Below, in pieces: positions 25,221 through 32,911 of a stretch of DNA of 38,471 nt. Each line of letters opens with the position of its first letter. The stretch's first letter is position 1. The position numbers and the translations under genes were made by a program. Origin of the DNA: Chloroflexota bacterium (GTDB lineage: Bacteria > Chloroflexota > Anaerolineae > Caldilineales > Caldilineaceae); NCBI GenBank assembly GCA_003577005.1, contig QEUW01000054.1, positions 1 to 38,471 on the forward strand, read 5' to 3'. The notes beneath the pieces are model-generated. The model worked only from the letters and a program-made list of their open reading frames with translations. It did not search any database and was not told where the DNA came from.

Positions 25221-26567
25221 TCAGCTTGCGCCGCCGATCATCATTCCATCTACCCGGATAGTTGGCGACCCGATGGAGCCGCCAAAGGGCAAGAAGGTGA
25301 GGTCGCTGCCGACGGCTGCCACTTTCTGCAACAGTTCGGGGAGGGGCAGCGCAATGGTGACATTGTTGACCGGGTGGGTGAGCCGGCCATTTTCGATCCA
25401 GAAACCCTGGGCCGAAACCGAGTAGTCACCGCTGACCGGGTTCATGACCGTGTTCATAGTGTTGACCACATACAAACCTCGCTCCACACCGGCGATGATC
25501 TCCTCCGGGCTGGCCGACCCCGGCTGAATGTAGAAATTGCTCGGCGAGAGCATCGGAGGGGTGCGATGCGAGTAGCGGGTGGCGTTCCCACTGCTCTGGG
25601 CACCATCTTTGCAAGCGGTGTACTCATCGTAGAGCACAGCCTGGAAAATCCCTTCGTCGATGAGACGAGTGGCCCCGGTGGGGTTGCCCTCGTCGTCGAA
25701 GGGTCGTGTAGCCAGGCCACCGGGGAGACGACCGTTGTCCAGTAGGGTGACAACGTCGCTGGCCACGGTTTCACCCAGTTTGTCCTTGAGAAAGGTGCGA
25801 TTGCGTTGCATGGCATCGGCGGTCATGGCGTTCGCCAGCGCACTTAGCAAACCGCTGGCAGCCAGCGGATGGTAGACAACGGTGGCGGTCTGTGTCGGCA
25901 CAGGCTTGCCACCTAGCAGTTGCACCGCTCGTTCGCCCGCCTCAGCGCCGATCTTTTGCGGGTCCAGCTTGCTGAGAGAACGGTCAAAGCCCAGACCAAA
26001 ACCGACGGCGCGCTCGCCATTCTCCTCGGCCATAACCATCATATAACTGCCGGCGAAGGTGCTGGCATACTCGCCCGCAAAACCCTTGGAATTGGCCAGA
26101 AAGACCTGCGCCACGTTGTCGATGTACATGTTCATGTTCGAGACCTTCACTCGCGGGTCGAACCCCAACGCCGCCGCCTCGACCGCCTTCTGGAAGGCGA
26201 CCTTCTCGTCAGGTGTGGCTGAGAGCATGGCGGGGTCGTAGATGGCCAGCTCTTCGTCGCTGAGCGGCTTTGGATCGGGCAGCGCCCGGTGTGGGTCGGC
26301 GTCAGCGACGGCGGCCAGCGCCAGGGCGGCCTCCACCGTCTTGTTCAGGCTGGATGCCGAAAAATCCGAAGTATAGGCGTAGCCCATCTGGCCGTCGATA
26401 AGAACACGCACGCCCAACCCCTTGCTGCCAGCGAAGGAGAGCTTTTCGACCTCGCCCTGGCGCACCTGGATATTGGTTTCATTGCCGATGGCGATGTAGG
26501 CTTCCGCCTGAGCGCCGGTGGCGCTGGCCTGTTTCACTACGTCGTGTGCGATCTGCATGTAATCCAT
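25221..26567 (-). CDS. pmbA: TldE/PmbA-family protein
   Basis: A 448-residue partner subunit of the TldD/TldE metalloprotease. It lacks HExxxH, as TldE does. GLGVRVLIDGQMGYAYTSDFS (about 49-69) is the conserved N-terminal core, and the C-terminal domain ends with DGMMIGGAS. In characterised pairs TldD cuts unfolded peptides in a heterodimer with TldE and takes part in microcin maturation and CcdA turnover. The ATG at 26567 has GGGAGG 6 bases upstream and starts 1 base after the TldD stop, so the two are coupled. Proximity to a peptide-class ABC importer is noted separately. Confidence 0.93.
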   Translation of the reverse strand: MDYMQIAHDVVKQASATGAQAEAYIAIGNETNIQVRQGEVEKLSFAGSKGLGVRVLIDGQMGYAYTSDFSASSLNKTVEAALALAAVADADPHRALPDPKPLSDEELAIYDPAMLSATPDEKVAFQKAVEAAALGFDPRVKVSNMNMYIDNVAQVFLANSKGFAGEYASTFAGSYMMVMAEENGERAVGFGLGFDRSLSKLDPQKIGAEAGERAVQLLGGKPVPTQTATVVYHPLAASGLLSALANAMTADAMQRNRTFLKDKLGETVASDVVTLLDNGRLPGGLATRPFDDEGNPTGATRLIDEGIFQAVLYDEYTACKDGAQSSGNATRYSHRTPPMLSPSNFYIQPGSASPEEIIAGVERGLYVVNTMNTVMNPVSGDYSVSAQGFWIENGRLTHPVNNVTIALPLPELLQKVAAVGSDLTFLPFGGSIGSPTIRVDGMMIGGAS

Positions 26568-26568
26568 G

Positions 26569-27984
26569 TTAGCCTCCCATCATCCCGCCGATCTCGCGAT
26601 CCGTGCCGCCCACGGTCAGCCTAGGGACACGCACCGTGGGCTGGCCCACGCTTACCTTGGCCGTCTGCATCTTGCCGCAGTGACCCAGCCCAGGGTCGAG
26701 CGCCAGGTCGTTGCCGATCATGTCCATCTGGCGGAGCGTCTCAGGGCCGTTGCCCACCAGGGTGGCGCCTCGCACCGGTGCAGTGAGCTTGCCATCCTCG
26801 ATAAGATAGCCTTCGGTCACGCTAAAGACATAATCGCCGCGACCGATCTCCACTTGGCCGCCGCCCAGCCGTTTGGCAAAGAGCCCCGTCTTGGTCGAGC
26901 GGATGATCTCCTCAGGGTCGTGGGGGCCGGCGTCGATAAAGGTGTTGGTCATGCGCGGCATAGGCATGTGGCGGAAGGTTTGGCGGCGACCGTTGCCGGT
27001 AGACTGGCGGCCCATACGCCGGGCTTCAGTCAGGTCCCACATATACTCTCTCAAGATGCCGTTCTCGATCAGCACGGTCCGCTGGCTGGGCTTACCCTCA
27101 TCGTCAAAACGAAGCGAACCGCGGCGGCTAGAGATGGTGCCGTCGTCGATGGCGGTGAGAAAGTCCGGCCCAACCCGCTCGCCAACCAGCCCGCCATAGG
27201 CAGATGCGCCCCTCGTGACAAAATCGGCTTCCATACAGTGGCCGCACGCCTCGTGGAAGAGGACACCGCCCCAGCCATTGCTGACCACCACTGCCATCTC
27301 ACCGGCGGGCGCCGAGCGGGCGTCGAGCATGGTCACGGCGGATTGCGCAGCCTCGGCGGCCATCGCCACCGGGTCTTTGCTCTCCAGCAGTTCCAACCCC
27401 ATCTGGCCGCCCAGCCCACTGTAAATGGACTGTCGCACGTCGCCCCGTTGAGCCACCACCGCAACCGTGAACTCTAGAATTTCACGGTCATCCTCGGCCC
27501 ACACGCCGTCAGAATTGAAGATCCAGACGCGGCGGGAGGTCTGGGTATAGCCGGCCTGCACCTGCGTGACCGCCGGGTCATGGGCGCGCGCTGTCTGGTC
27601 CATACGGCGTAGGATGGCGGCCTTGTCGGCAGTGCTCATGGCGTCAAAGGGCTGCTGCACGGGGAAGTCGAGCCGACTCTCTGCTTTGGTCAAATCGATG
27701 GTAACACGCGGTTCGTTTGTGCCGCGCGCGGCGGCAGCAGCGGCCTGGGCAGCCTCGATCAACGAATCAACGCTGAGGTCGTCGGTATAGGCGTAGGCAG
27801 CGGTATTCCCATAAAAGACGCGCACGCCGCCGCCGATGTCGTTGCCCTGCGTCGCACTCTCCAGACGTTGGTCATCCAGGCGCAATTGCAGCGTCTCGGT
27901 GTCTTCCAGATAGACCTCGGCCAGGTCGCCGCCGTTGCGGAGGGCCGCGGTAAGCACTCGTTTTACATCTTCGCTGGGTAACAT
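26569..27984 (-). CDS. tldD: TldD-family metalloprotease
   Basis: A 471-residue metalloprotease subunit. The zinc site is H244-E245-A-C-G-H249 in LFHEACGHCMEADFV, matching TldD. The C-terminal segment GLGHCGKMQTAKVSVGQPTV carries the conserved Cys, and the protein ends GGTDREIGGMMGG. The ATG at 27984 is chosen over one 11 codons upstream because GAGGAG stands 6 bases before it. It is followed after one base by TldE and preceded by a small membrane protein gene (205-base gap with a hairpin). It probably cuts or trims peptides in the cytoplasm; the natural target is unknown. Confidence 0.94.
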   Translation of the reverse strand: MLPSEDVKRVLTAALRNGGDLAEVYLEDTETLQLRLDDQRLESATQGNDIGGGVRVFYGNTAAYAYTDDLSVDSLIEAAQAAAAAARGTNEPRVTIDLTKAESRLDFPVQQPFDAMSTADKAAILRRMDQTARAHDPAVTQVQAGYTQTSRRVWIFNSDGVWAEDDREILEFTVAVVAQRGDVRQSIYSGLGGQMGLELLESKDPVAMAAEAAQSAVTMLDARSAPAGEMAVVVSNGWGGVLFHEACGHCMEADFVTRGASAYGGLVGERVGPDFLTAIDDGTISSRRGSLRFDDEGKPSQRTVLIENGILREYMWDLTEARRMGRQSTGNGRRQTFRHMPMPRMTNTFIDAGPHDPEEIIRSTKTGLFAKRLGGGQVEIGRGDYVFSVTEGYLIEDGKLTAPVRGATLVGNGPETLRQMDMIGNDLALDPGLGHCGKMQTAKVSVGQPTVRVPRLTVGGTDREIGGMMGG

Positions 27985-28155
27985 ACGTTTCTCCTCTGCC
28001 ACCTGTACAATCCGCATAGGGGTAGGTCGCTTGTACTCTCTTGCTAATGAACGGCTGGAACCGTTGATCCTGTTCCCCGCCCGGCGTGATGGGAATCGAC
28101 AACCTGAATGTGCCAGAGAGATGTGGTGCTATTTTTGACGGAACCGACACACGAC

Positions 28156-28177
28156 GTTCGCACATAAGCGTGCGAAC
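28156..28177. repeat. Hairpin, family F copy 1
   Basis: GTTCGCAC-ATAAGC-GTGCGAAC, a perfect 8-base stem, followed by TCCGCA. It is 12 bases 3' of the small membrane protein stop. The sequence is close to the hairpin at 37211-37246. Confidence 0.8.
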
Positions 28178-28189
28178 TCCGCACGGCCG

Positions 28190-28594
28190 TCAATCGAGCA
28201 GCGCATTCGAGGGCAATGAGAAATAGAACCCAACTATCAGCCAGAAGAGCAACAACAGCATCGAATAGCCAATTGTCACTCGCCGGGCGGCGGTCGAAGA
28301 CAAAAGCGAAGGACGCGCCGCCATGATCAAAAGCGGCCATAACTGCACACCCATCAATACCGGCAACGGCCATACCGCACCCGGCGTTGCCCAGGCATTC
28401 GGATTCACCAGAAGAGCGCCGTCAACCGGTACCAGGTTGACAACCAGCAGCAACCACATCGCCGACGACGGCAGCCAGTCGTTGACCGGCACCCCCCAAA
28501 CCTCGCGCACAACGATCGGGCCTGTGAATAGGAGAATTCCCAGCAGGTAAGCCGCCAACGCAAGTAGTCGCGTTTTGAGATCGGGGGTATCCAT
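28190..28594 (-). CDS. Small four-helix membrane protein, unknown
   Basis: A 134-residue protein not recognised as any family. Four hydrophobic segments are visible: about 10-30 (LLALAAYLLGILLFTGPIVV), 43-62, 73-92 and 107-128 (IGYSMLLLLFWLIVGFYFSL). A conserved-looking region around VRREVW... between helices 1 and 2 and a Pro/Trp-rich third helix give no functional clue. The ATG at 28594 is only three bases from the end of the ABC ATPase stop codon, so it is very probably translated with the transporter operon. It could be an accessory subunit of importer 2; this is inference from position only. Confidence 0.7.
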   Translation of the reverse strand: MDTPDLKTRLLALAAYLLGILLFTGPIVVREVWGVPVNDWLPSSAMWLLLVVNLVPVDGALLVNPNAWATPGAVWPLPVLMGVQLWPLLIMAARPSLLSSTAARRVTIGYSMLLLLFWLIVGFYFSLPSNALLD

Positions 28595-28597
28595 CGA

Positions 28598-29617
28598 TCA
28601 GGCTCGTTCGCCGGCGCCGCTCGCAAACACCTTGTCACCGTGCAGAAAACAGGCCGCAGCATGGCCGTTGCGTACCGCCATATCCGCCGGGCGGTGTTGG
28701 TGGCAGATCTCCATCACGTGAGGGCAGCGCGAGACAAAGACGCAGGCATTGGCAGAAAATTCCAATTCGGTTGCCTCCACTGCATCGGCGCCTCGTTTCT
28801 CTTTCCAGCGCTTGCGCGGATCTTGCGAGGGCACCGACTCCAACAGCAGTTGGGTGTAAGGATGCGCCGGCTGGTTGACCACGCTGTCCATATCACCGTG
28901 CTCAATCGAGCGGCCCCGGCACATGACCATGATGTCGCCACCCAAGTAGTAGGCGGTGGAGAGGTTGTGGGTGATGAAGATACACGAGATGCCATGCTGG
29001 TCGCGAAAGTCGAGTAGAATATTGAGGAAGAGCGCGCGCAGCGCGGCGTCGATCATGGAGATCGGCTCGTCGGCAATGATCAGGCGCGGCTTCATGAGAT
29101 AGATGCGCGCCAGCATCACGCGCTGGCGTTCGCCGCCGCTGAGTTGGTGCGGATAGCGCCCCAACACATCGTTCGGGCGCAGGTCGACGGCGCGCAACGC
29201 CTCCTCGATCCGCTCCTGTGTCTCGGCTTTGGACGAGGTGAGGTGGAACTTGCGCACCAGCATGTTTAACACCCGGTCGATACGGTAGAAGGGGTTGTAG
29301 GTGGAATACGGGTCCTGAAAGACGGGCTGCACCTCGCGACGATAGTTGTGCCACTCCTCCTTGCTCATGGTGTGGATATTCTTGCCCCGGTAGAGTACCT
29401 GACCGTCTGACGGGTCGGTCAGTCCCAGGATGCAGCGCGCCAGCGTCGTTTTGCCACTGCCGCTTTCTCCTACGATGGTGAGCAATTTCGCCTCGTCACC
29501 CTGAATGGCGAACGAGACATCGTCCACCGCCACCACTTCACGCCGCGCCAGGACGCCAGTGGAGGTAAAGACCTTGCGCACATTTTGAACGTCGATCAGA
29601 GGTGTACTGGTGCTCAT
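28598..29617 (-). CDS. ABC transporter ATPase, DppF/OppF type (importer 2)
   Basis: A 339-residue ATPase of the peptide/oligosaccharide class. Walker A is GESGSGKT (50-57), the signature LSGGERQRVMLAR, Walker B LIIADEP, and the switch His in FITHNLS. The C-terminal oligopeptide-type domain has C-x5-C-x6-C (CVFVSRCPHVMEIC), a pattern that holds an iron-sulfur cluster in some homologues. After Walker B the sequence is ISMIDAALR where most have TSALDVSVQ, so the D-loop is altered; this occurs in a branch of sugar-carrying systems. The ATG overlaps the upstream ATPase stop by four bases. Confidence 0.95.
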   Translation of the reverse strand: MSTSTPLIDVQNVRKVFTSTGVLARREVVAVDDVSFAIQGDEAKLLTIVGESGSGKTTLARCILGLTDPSDGQVLYRGKNIHTMSKEEWHNYRREVQPVFQDPYSTYNPFYRIDRVLNMLVRKFHLTSSKAETQERIEEALRAVDLRPNDVLGRYPHQLSGGERQRVMLARIYLMKPRLIIADEPISMIDAALRALFLNILLDFRDQHGISCIFITHNLSTAYYLGGDIMVMCRGRSIEHGDMDSVVNQPAHPYTQLLLESVPSQDPRKRWKEKRGADAVEATELEFSANACVFVSRCPHVMEICHQHRPADMAVRNGHAAACFLHGDKVFASGAGERA

Positions 29618-30690
29618 GCGACAACCGCCTCGCTGTCAACGTGTTGTTCGGCGTCACCGTCATAAAGATGGCACGCCGTCTGGTGGCCGGTCTCCACTTC
29701 GCGCAGCTTGGGAGCCACACGCTTGCAGATGTCCATAACATGGGGGCAGCGAGGATGAAAACGGCAGCCGCCCGGCCAGGCCAGCGGGCTGGGCGCGATG
29801 CCGGTGATGCTCTCTAACCGGGTGCGCGGGCCACCCAACGTCGGGATCGACCCGATCAGCCGCTGCGTGTAGGGGTGTTTGGGTCGCTCGAAGATATCAT
29901 AGACTGAACCGACTTCCACCACGTCACCGGCGTACATGACCGCCAGCCGGTCTACCAGTTCGGCGTGAACGGCCAAGTCGTGGCTGACAAAGATCACCGT
30001 TGCGCCCGTGCGCTCCTTGACCTCGGCGATGGTTTCGAGGACGGCGCGCTGCACATTCACATCCAGCGCCGTGGTGGGCTCATCGGCCACGATCAGTTGT
30101 GGGTTGAGCGTCACGGCCATCGCGATGATAGCCCGTTGTTTCATGCCGCCGCTCAGTTCGTGGGGATAGGCGCGCTCCACCCGCGGGGAGAGACCAACTG
30201 TGCGTAAGACCTCGATGGCCCGCTCGCGCGCCTGGCTCTTGGTCAACTCCGAATGCTGAACAATCACGTCGATCATCTGGTCGCCGATGCGCATGACCGG
30301 GTTGAGCGAATTCATCGACCCCTGTGGGATGTAGGAGAGATAGCGCCAGCGCAAATAGCGCAGGTCGTCCTCATTGACCTGAAAGAGGTCAATGCCCTCG
30401 ATAAAGTTGTCCCGGCCTTGGCCGCCGTTGCGCGAGGTTGTCGCCAGCGCCCGGTTAAGTGGTTCCTGTGGATAGAACATGGCCTTGCCGCTGACGATCC
30501 GGCCCGGGGGGCGCACCAGCCGCATGATCCCTTCCACCAGCGTCGATTTGCCACAGCCCGATTCGCCGGCCAGGCCAAAGATTTCGTTGCGTTCGACCGT
30601 CACGTCCACGCCATCCACAACCTTGTATTCGCCGTGTACGCTCTTGTAATAGATGCGCACATCGGTGGCTTCGAGGAGAGGGTTACTCAT
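29614..30690 (-). CDS. ABC transporter ATPase, DppD/OppD type (importer 2)
   Basis: A 358-residue ATPase. The ATG at 30690 (MSNPLLEATDVRIYYK) is chosen; the frame is open 41 codons further but that part lies inside the permease gene. Walker A is GESGCGKST (42-50), the signature LSGGMKQRAI, Walker B LIVADEPTTALD, switch His in FVSHDLAVH. The C-terminal Cys pattern CRFHPRCPHVMDIC is present. Between Walker A and the Q-loop there is a longer insertion than usual (around residues 75-110, YPQEPLNRALATTSRNGGQ and following). It forms a heterodimer with the DppF-type ATPase. Gap to the permease stop is 2 bases. Confidence 0.95.
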   Translation of the reverse strand: MSNPLLEATDVRIYYKSVHGEYKVVDGVDVTVERNEIFGLAGESGCGKSTLVEGIMRLVRPPGRIVSGKAMFYPQEPLNRALATTSRNGGQGRDNFIEGIDLFQVNEDDLRYLRWRYLSYIPQGSMNSLNPVMRIGDQMIDVIVQHSELTKSQARERAIEVLRTVGLSPRVERAYPHELSGGMKQRAIIAMAVTLNPQLIVADEPTTALDVNVQRAVLETIAEVKERTGATVIFVSHDLAVHAELVDRLAVMYAGDVVEVGSVYDIFERPKHPYTQRLIGSIPTLGGPRTRLESITGIAPSPLAWPGGCRFHPRCPHVMDICKRVAPKLREVETGHQTACHLYDGDAEQHVDSEAVVA

Positions 30691-30692
30691 CG

Positions 30693-31559
30693 TTATTGTC
30701 CAGTTGTCCCTTTCAAGCGAGGATTGAAGGCCTCTTCCAGGCCAATGTTCATCAGGTTGAGGGCAAAGAAGAGCACGACGAGCGCACCGGCCGGTGCGGC
30801 GATGAGATGCCATTTGCCCAGGCTCATCGCGCCCCAGCCGATCGCCCAGTTGATCATCAAACCCAGCGTCGCCACGTTGCCCGGCCCTAGGCCGATCAAC
30901 TCCAAACCCACGGCGGCCAGGATCGCACCCACGGTGCTCACGGCTAGGCCAACACCCAAGTAGGGCAGCAGATTGGGCAAAATGTCCTGGAAAATGATCT
31001 CCATCGTGCTCAACCCCGACACACGCGCCAGGTCCACGTAGCCGCGTTCGCGCAGGCTCAACACCTGCGAGCGGATGGCGCGCGCTGAAAAGGGCCAGCT
31101 AAAGATCGCCAGCAAGATCGCCATCGTCACCACGTTCAGCCCGCGGATATAGGCGGACAAGGTGACCAGGATCGGAAAGGTTGGGATGACCAGGATCATG
31201 TCGGTGAACGAACGGAGAGTATTATCCACCCAGCCGCCCTGGTAACCGGCGATAAAGCCAACCACGATACCGATGCTTGTCGCCAGCACACCGGCGAGCA
31301 GGCCAATGGCCAGCGAGTAACGCAGCCCGATGAGCAAAACAGAGACTACGTCGCGCCCCATACGGTCGGTGCCTAGCCAGTGTTCAGCGCTGGGATCGCT
31401 GTAGATCGGAAAGGTGCCGACGGTCATCGCCGACACATCGCCCAGCTTCCAGCGCACCAACACCGGCTGCAAGAGGGCCAAGAGGCAAACAAAGAGGAAG
31501 AGCGCCAACCCCATGGAGAAACGCTTGTTGTCCCACAGAAAACGCAGAATCCGTTGCAC
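30693..31559 (-). CDS. ABC transporter permease, DppC/OppC type (importer 2)
   Basis: A 288-residue membrane permease with GTG start at 31559, supported by GGAGG six bases upstream. The N-terminal helix is MGLALFLFVCLLALLQPVLV; HWLGTDRMGRDVVSVLLIGLRYS marks the OppC type. The ATPase-contact loop is RGYVDLARVSGLSTMEIIFQDILPNLLPYLG. It ends LMNIGLEEAFNPRLKG. It overlaps or nearly touches both neighbours (2-base gaps), so it is part of a tight five- or six-gene unit. Confidence 0.95.
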   Translation of the reverse strand: MQRILRFLWDNKRFSMGLALFLFVCLLALLQPVLVRWKLGDVSAMTVGTFPIYSDPSAEHWLGTDRMGRDVVSVLLIGLRYSLAIGLLAGVLATSIGIVVGFIAGYQGGWVDNTLRSFTDMILVIPTFPILVTLSAYIRGLNVVTMAILLAIFSWPFSARAIRSQVLSLRERGYVDLARVSGLSTMEIIFQDILPNLLPYLGVGLAVSTVGAILAAVGLELIGLGPGNVATLGLMINWAIGWGAMSLGKWHLIAAPAGALVVLFFALNLMNIGLEEAFNPRLKGTTGQ

Positions 31560-31561
31560 CC

Positions 31562-32584
31562 TTACCCTCCTAACCGAATCCGTGGATCAACCAGCGGCAG
31601 CAGCAGATCGAGCAACAGGTTGGCCGTCAGCACCGCCACAATCGAGATGAGCACGATCCCCTGCACGGTGTTGTAATCCAAAATGCCAACAGCGTTGACA
31701 AAGAGCGTGCCGATGCCGGGATAGGTGAAGATAAACTCCACCAAAAAGGAACCATTGATGATAAAGCCCAATGAAATTGCCAGCCCGGTCAACTGCGGCA
31801 GCAACGCATTGCGCAACCCATAGCGCGAAAAAATGTAGCCCGGCCTCAGCCCTTTCGCCTGGGCGAAGAGCAGATAGTCTTCGCCCAGGATCGTGATCAT
31901 CAACGAGCGGGTGGAGATCAACCAGCCGGAGACCGAGACCAGCACAATCGAGAGCGCCGGCAGCAACCCGTGACGCAACACGCCCAGGATAAAGTCGGGG
32001 GTGAGGCCCGGTCGCGTCGTGGCCGGGTAGGCGCCGCGCGCGGGCAGCCACATCAGCCCATAGGCAAAGATAAAGATGAGAAAGAGCGCCACAAAATATT
32101 GCGGCACCTGCGCCAGGGCAATCGCCACAGTCGTGATCGCTTCCGAACCGGGGAAGTCACGCTTCCAGCCCACGATCCCGCCCAACAACACCCCCAGCAC
32201 CCAGGCAATAATGATGGAGAGCCCCAACAGCCCAATCGTCCACGGCAGCGCCTGTAGGATCAAGACCTGGGCGTGGGTGGGAAAGGCGGTCAGCGACGGC
32301 CCCAGGTCAAAGCGCAAAAAGACATTGGACATGTAGCGAATATATTGTTGAAACAAATTGCCGTCGAGACCTAACAATCGTTCGTACTCTGCAATCAGCT
32401 GGTCCGCATCGGGGATGGTATAAGAATATTGTTGGCGCATGGTGTTGACCAGCGCGCCGATGGGATTCCCCGGAATCATGCGGAAAAAGACAAAGGCCAC
32501 CGAAAAGGAGCCAAAGATCGTCAAAAAGTAGGTCAAGAGACGGCGTAATAGATAGGTCAGGAAAGGGTTACCGCCTAAGCGCAT
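31562..32584 (-). CDS. ABC transporter permease, DppB/OppB type (importer 2)
   Basis: A 340-residue membrane permease. It begins with a membrane anchor (LTYLLRRLLTYFLTIFGSFSVAFVFF) and has the periplasmic segment FQQYIRYMSNVFLRFDLGPSL typical of OppB. The ATPase-contact loop is EDYLLFAQAKGLRPGYIFSRYGLRNALLP. It ends LLPLVDPRIRLGG. The ATG at 32584 has GGAG 8 bases upstream. It is separated from the binding-protein gene by 327 bases that contain repeats, so expression of the membrane part may be lower than that of the binding protein. Confidence 0.95.
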   Translation of the reverse strand: MRLGGNPFLTYLLRRLLTYFLTIFGSFSVAFVFFRMIPGNPIGALVNTMRQQYSYTIPDADQLIAEYERLLGLDGNLFQQYIRYMSNVFLRFDLGPSLTAFPTHAQVLILQALPWTIGLLGLSIIIAWVLGVLLGGIVGWKRDFPGSEAITTVAIALAQVPQYFVALFLIFIFAYGLMWLPARGAYPATTRPGLTPDFILGVLRHGLLPALSIVLVSVSGWLISTRSLMITILGEDYLLFAQAKGLRPGYIFSRYGLRNALLPQLTGLAISLGFIINGSFLVEFIFTYPGIGTLFVNAVGILDYNTVQGIVLISIVAVLTANLLLDLLLPLVDPRIRLGG

Positions 32585-32652
32585 TCCATAAGCTCCACTG
32601 AAACAAGACCGGCGTTCGTACTATAACGAAACTTCGCCTGATAGCTCCCCCG

Positions 32653-32706
32653 ACCTCCGGGAGGTGACCAGAATCGACTTTCTCGACTAGACTATTTTTG
32701 GTCACC
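32653..32706. repeat. Nested dyads in the importer 2 gap
   Basis: ACCTCCGGGAGGT (32653-32665) overlaps the left arm of an 8-base inverted repeat GGTGACCA / TGGTCACC (32663-32670, 32699-32706). The two stems are mutually exclusive at their shared bases, so the transcript could switch between them; there is no other evidence of regulation. Confidence 0.5.
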
Positions 32707-32801
32707 GGGGCCCGTGGGGCGCGGAGGTCTTGGCGGCGCCAATCATCAAAGTCTCATTGTCGGGCTAGAAAGGCAGAAGCGACACGCAACGTACGTAGAA
32801 G

Positions 32802-32875
32802 ACACAGAGAACACAGGGCGAAACCAGTACCAACATTGCTCTGTGCTCTCTGTGCCCTCTCTGCGTTCTCTGTGT
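32802..32875. repeat. Inverted repeat, family D copy 2
   Basis: Arms ACACAGAGAAC (32802-32812) and GTTCTCTGTGT (32865-32875), with more CTCTGTG motifs inside. It starts 36 bases 3' of the importer 2 binding-protein stop (32912). Looks like a diverged relative of 8951-9028. Confidence 0.75.
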
Positions 32876-32911
32876 TGCTGCTGTACCTACATCCTGATGA
32901 CGGATGCCCTC

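Larger units (their letters stand above)
32585..32911. other. 327-bp gap between binding protein and permease of importer 2
   Basis: No gene found. It contains a dyad ACCTCC-G-GGAGGT (32653-32665), an inverted repeat GGTGACCA / TGGTCACC (32663-32670 and 32699-32706) and the family D repeat at 32802-32875. A protein frame on the plus strand starts here but is a shadow of the binding-protein gene. Confidence 0.7.

Noticed and set aside
32653..32706. Riboswitch upstream of the importer 2 permease
   Set aside because: The dyads match no known riboswitch pattern and lie within an operon; listed only as repeats.
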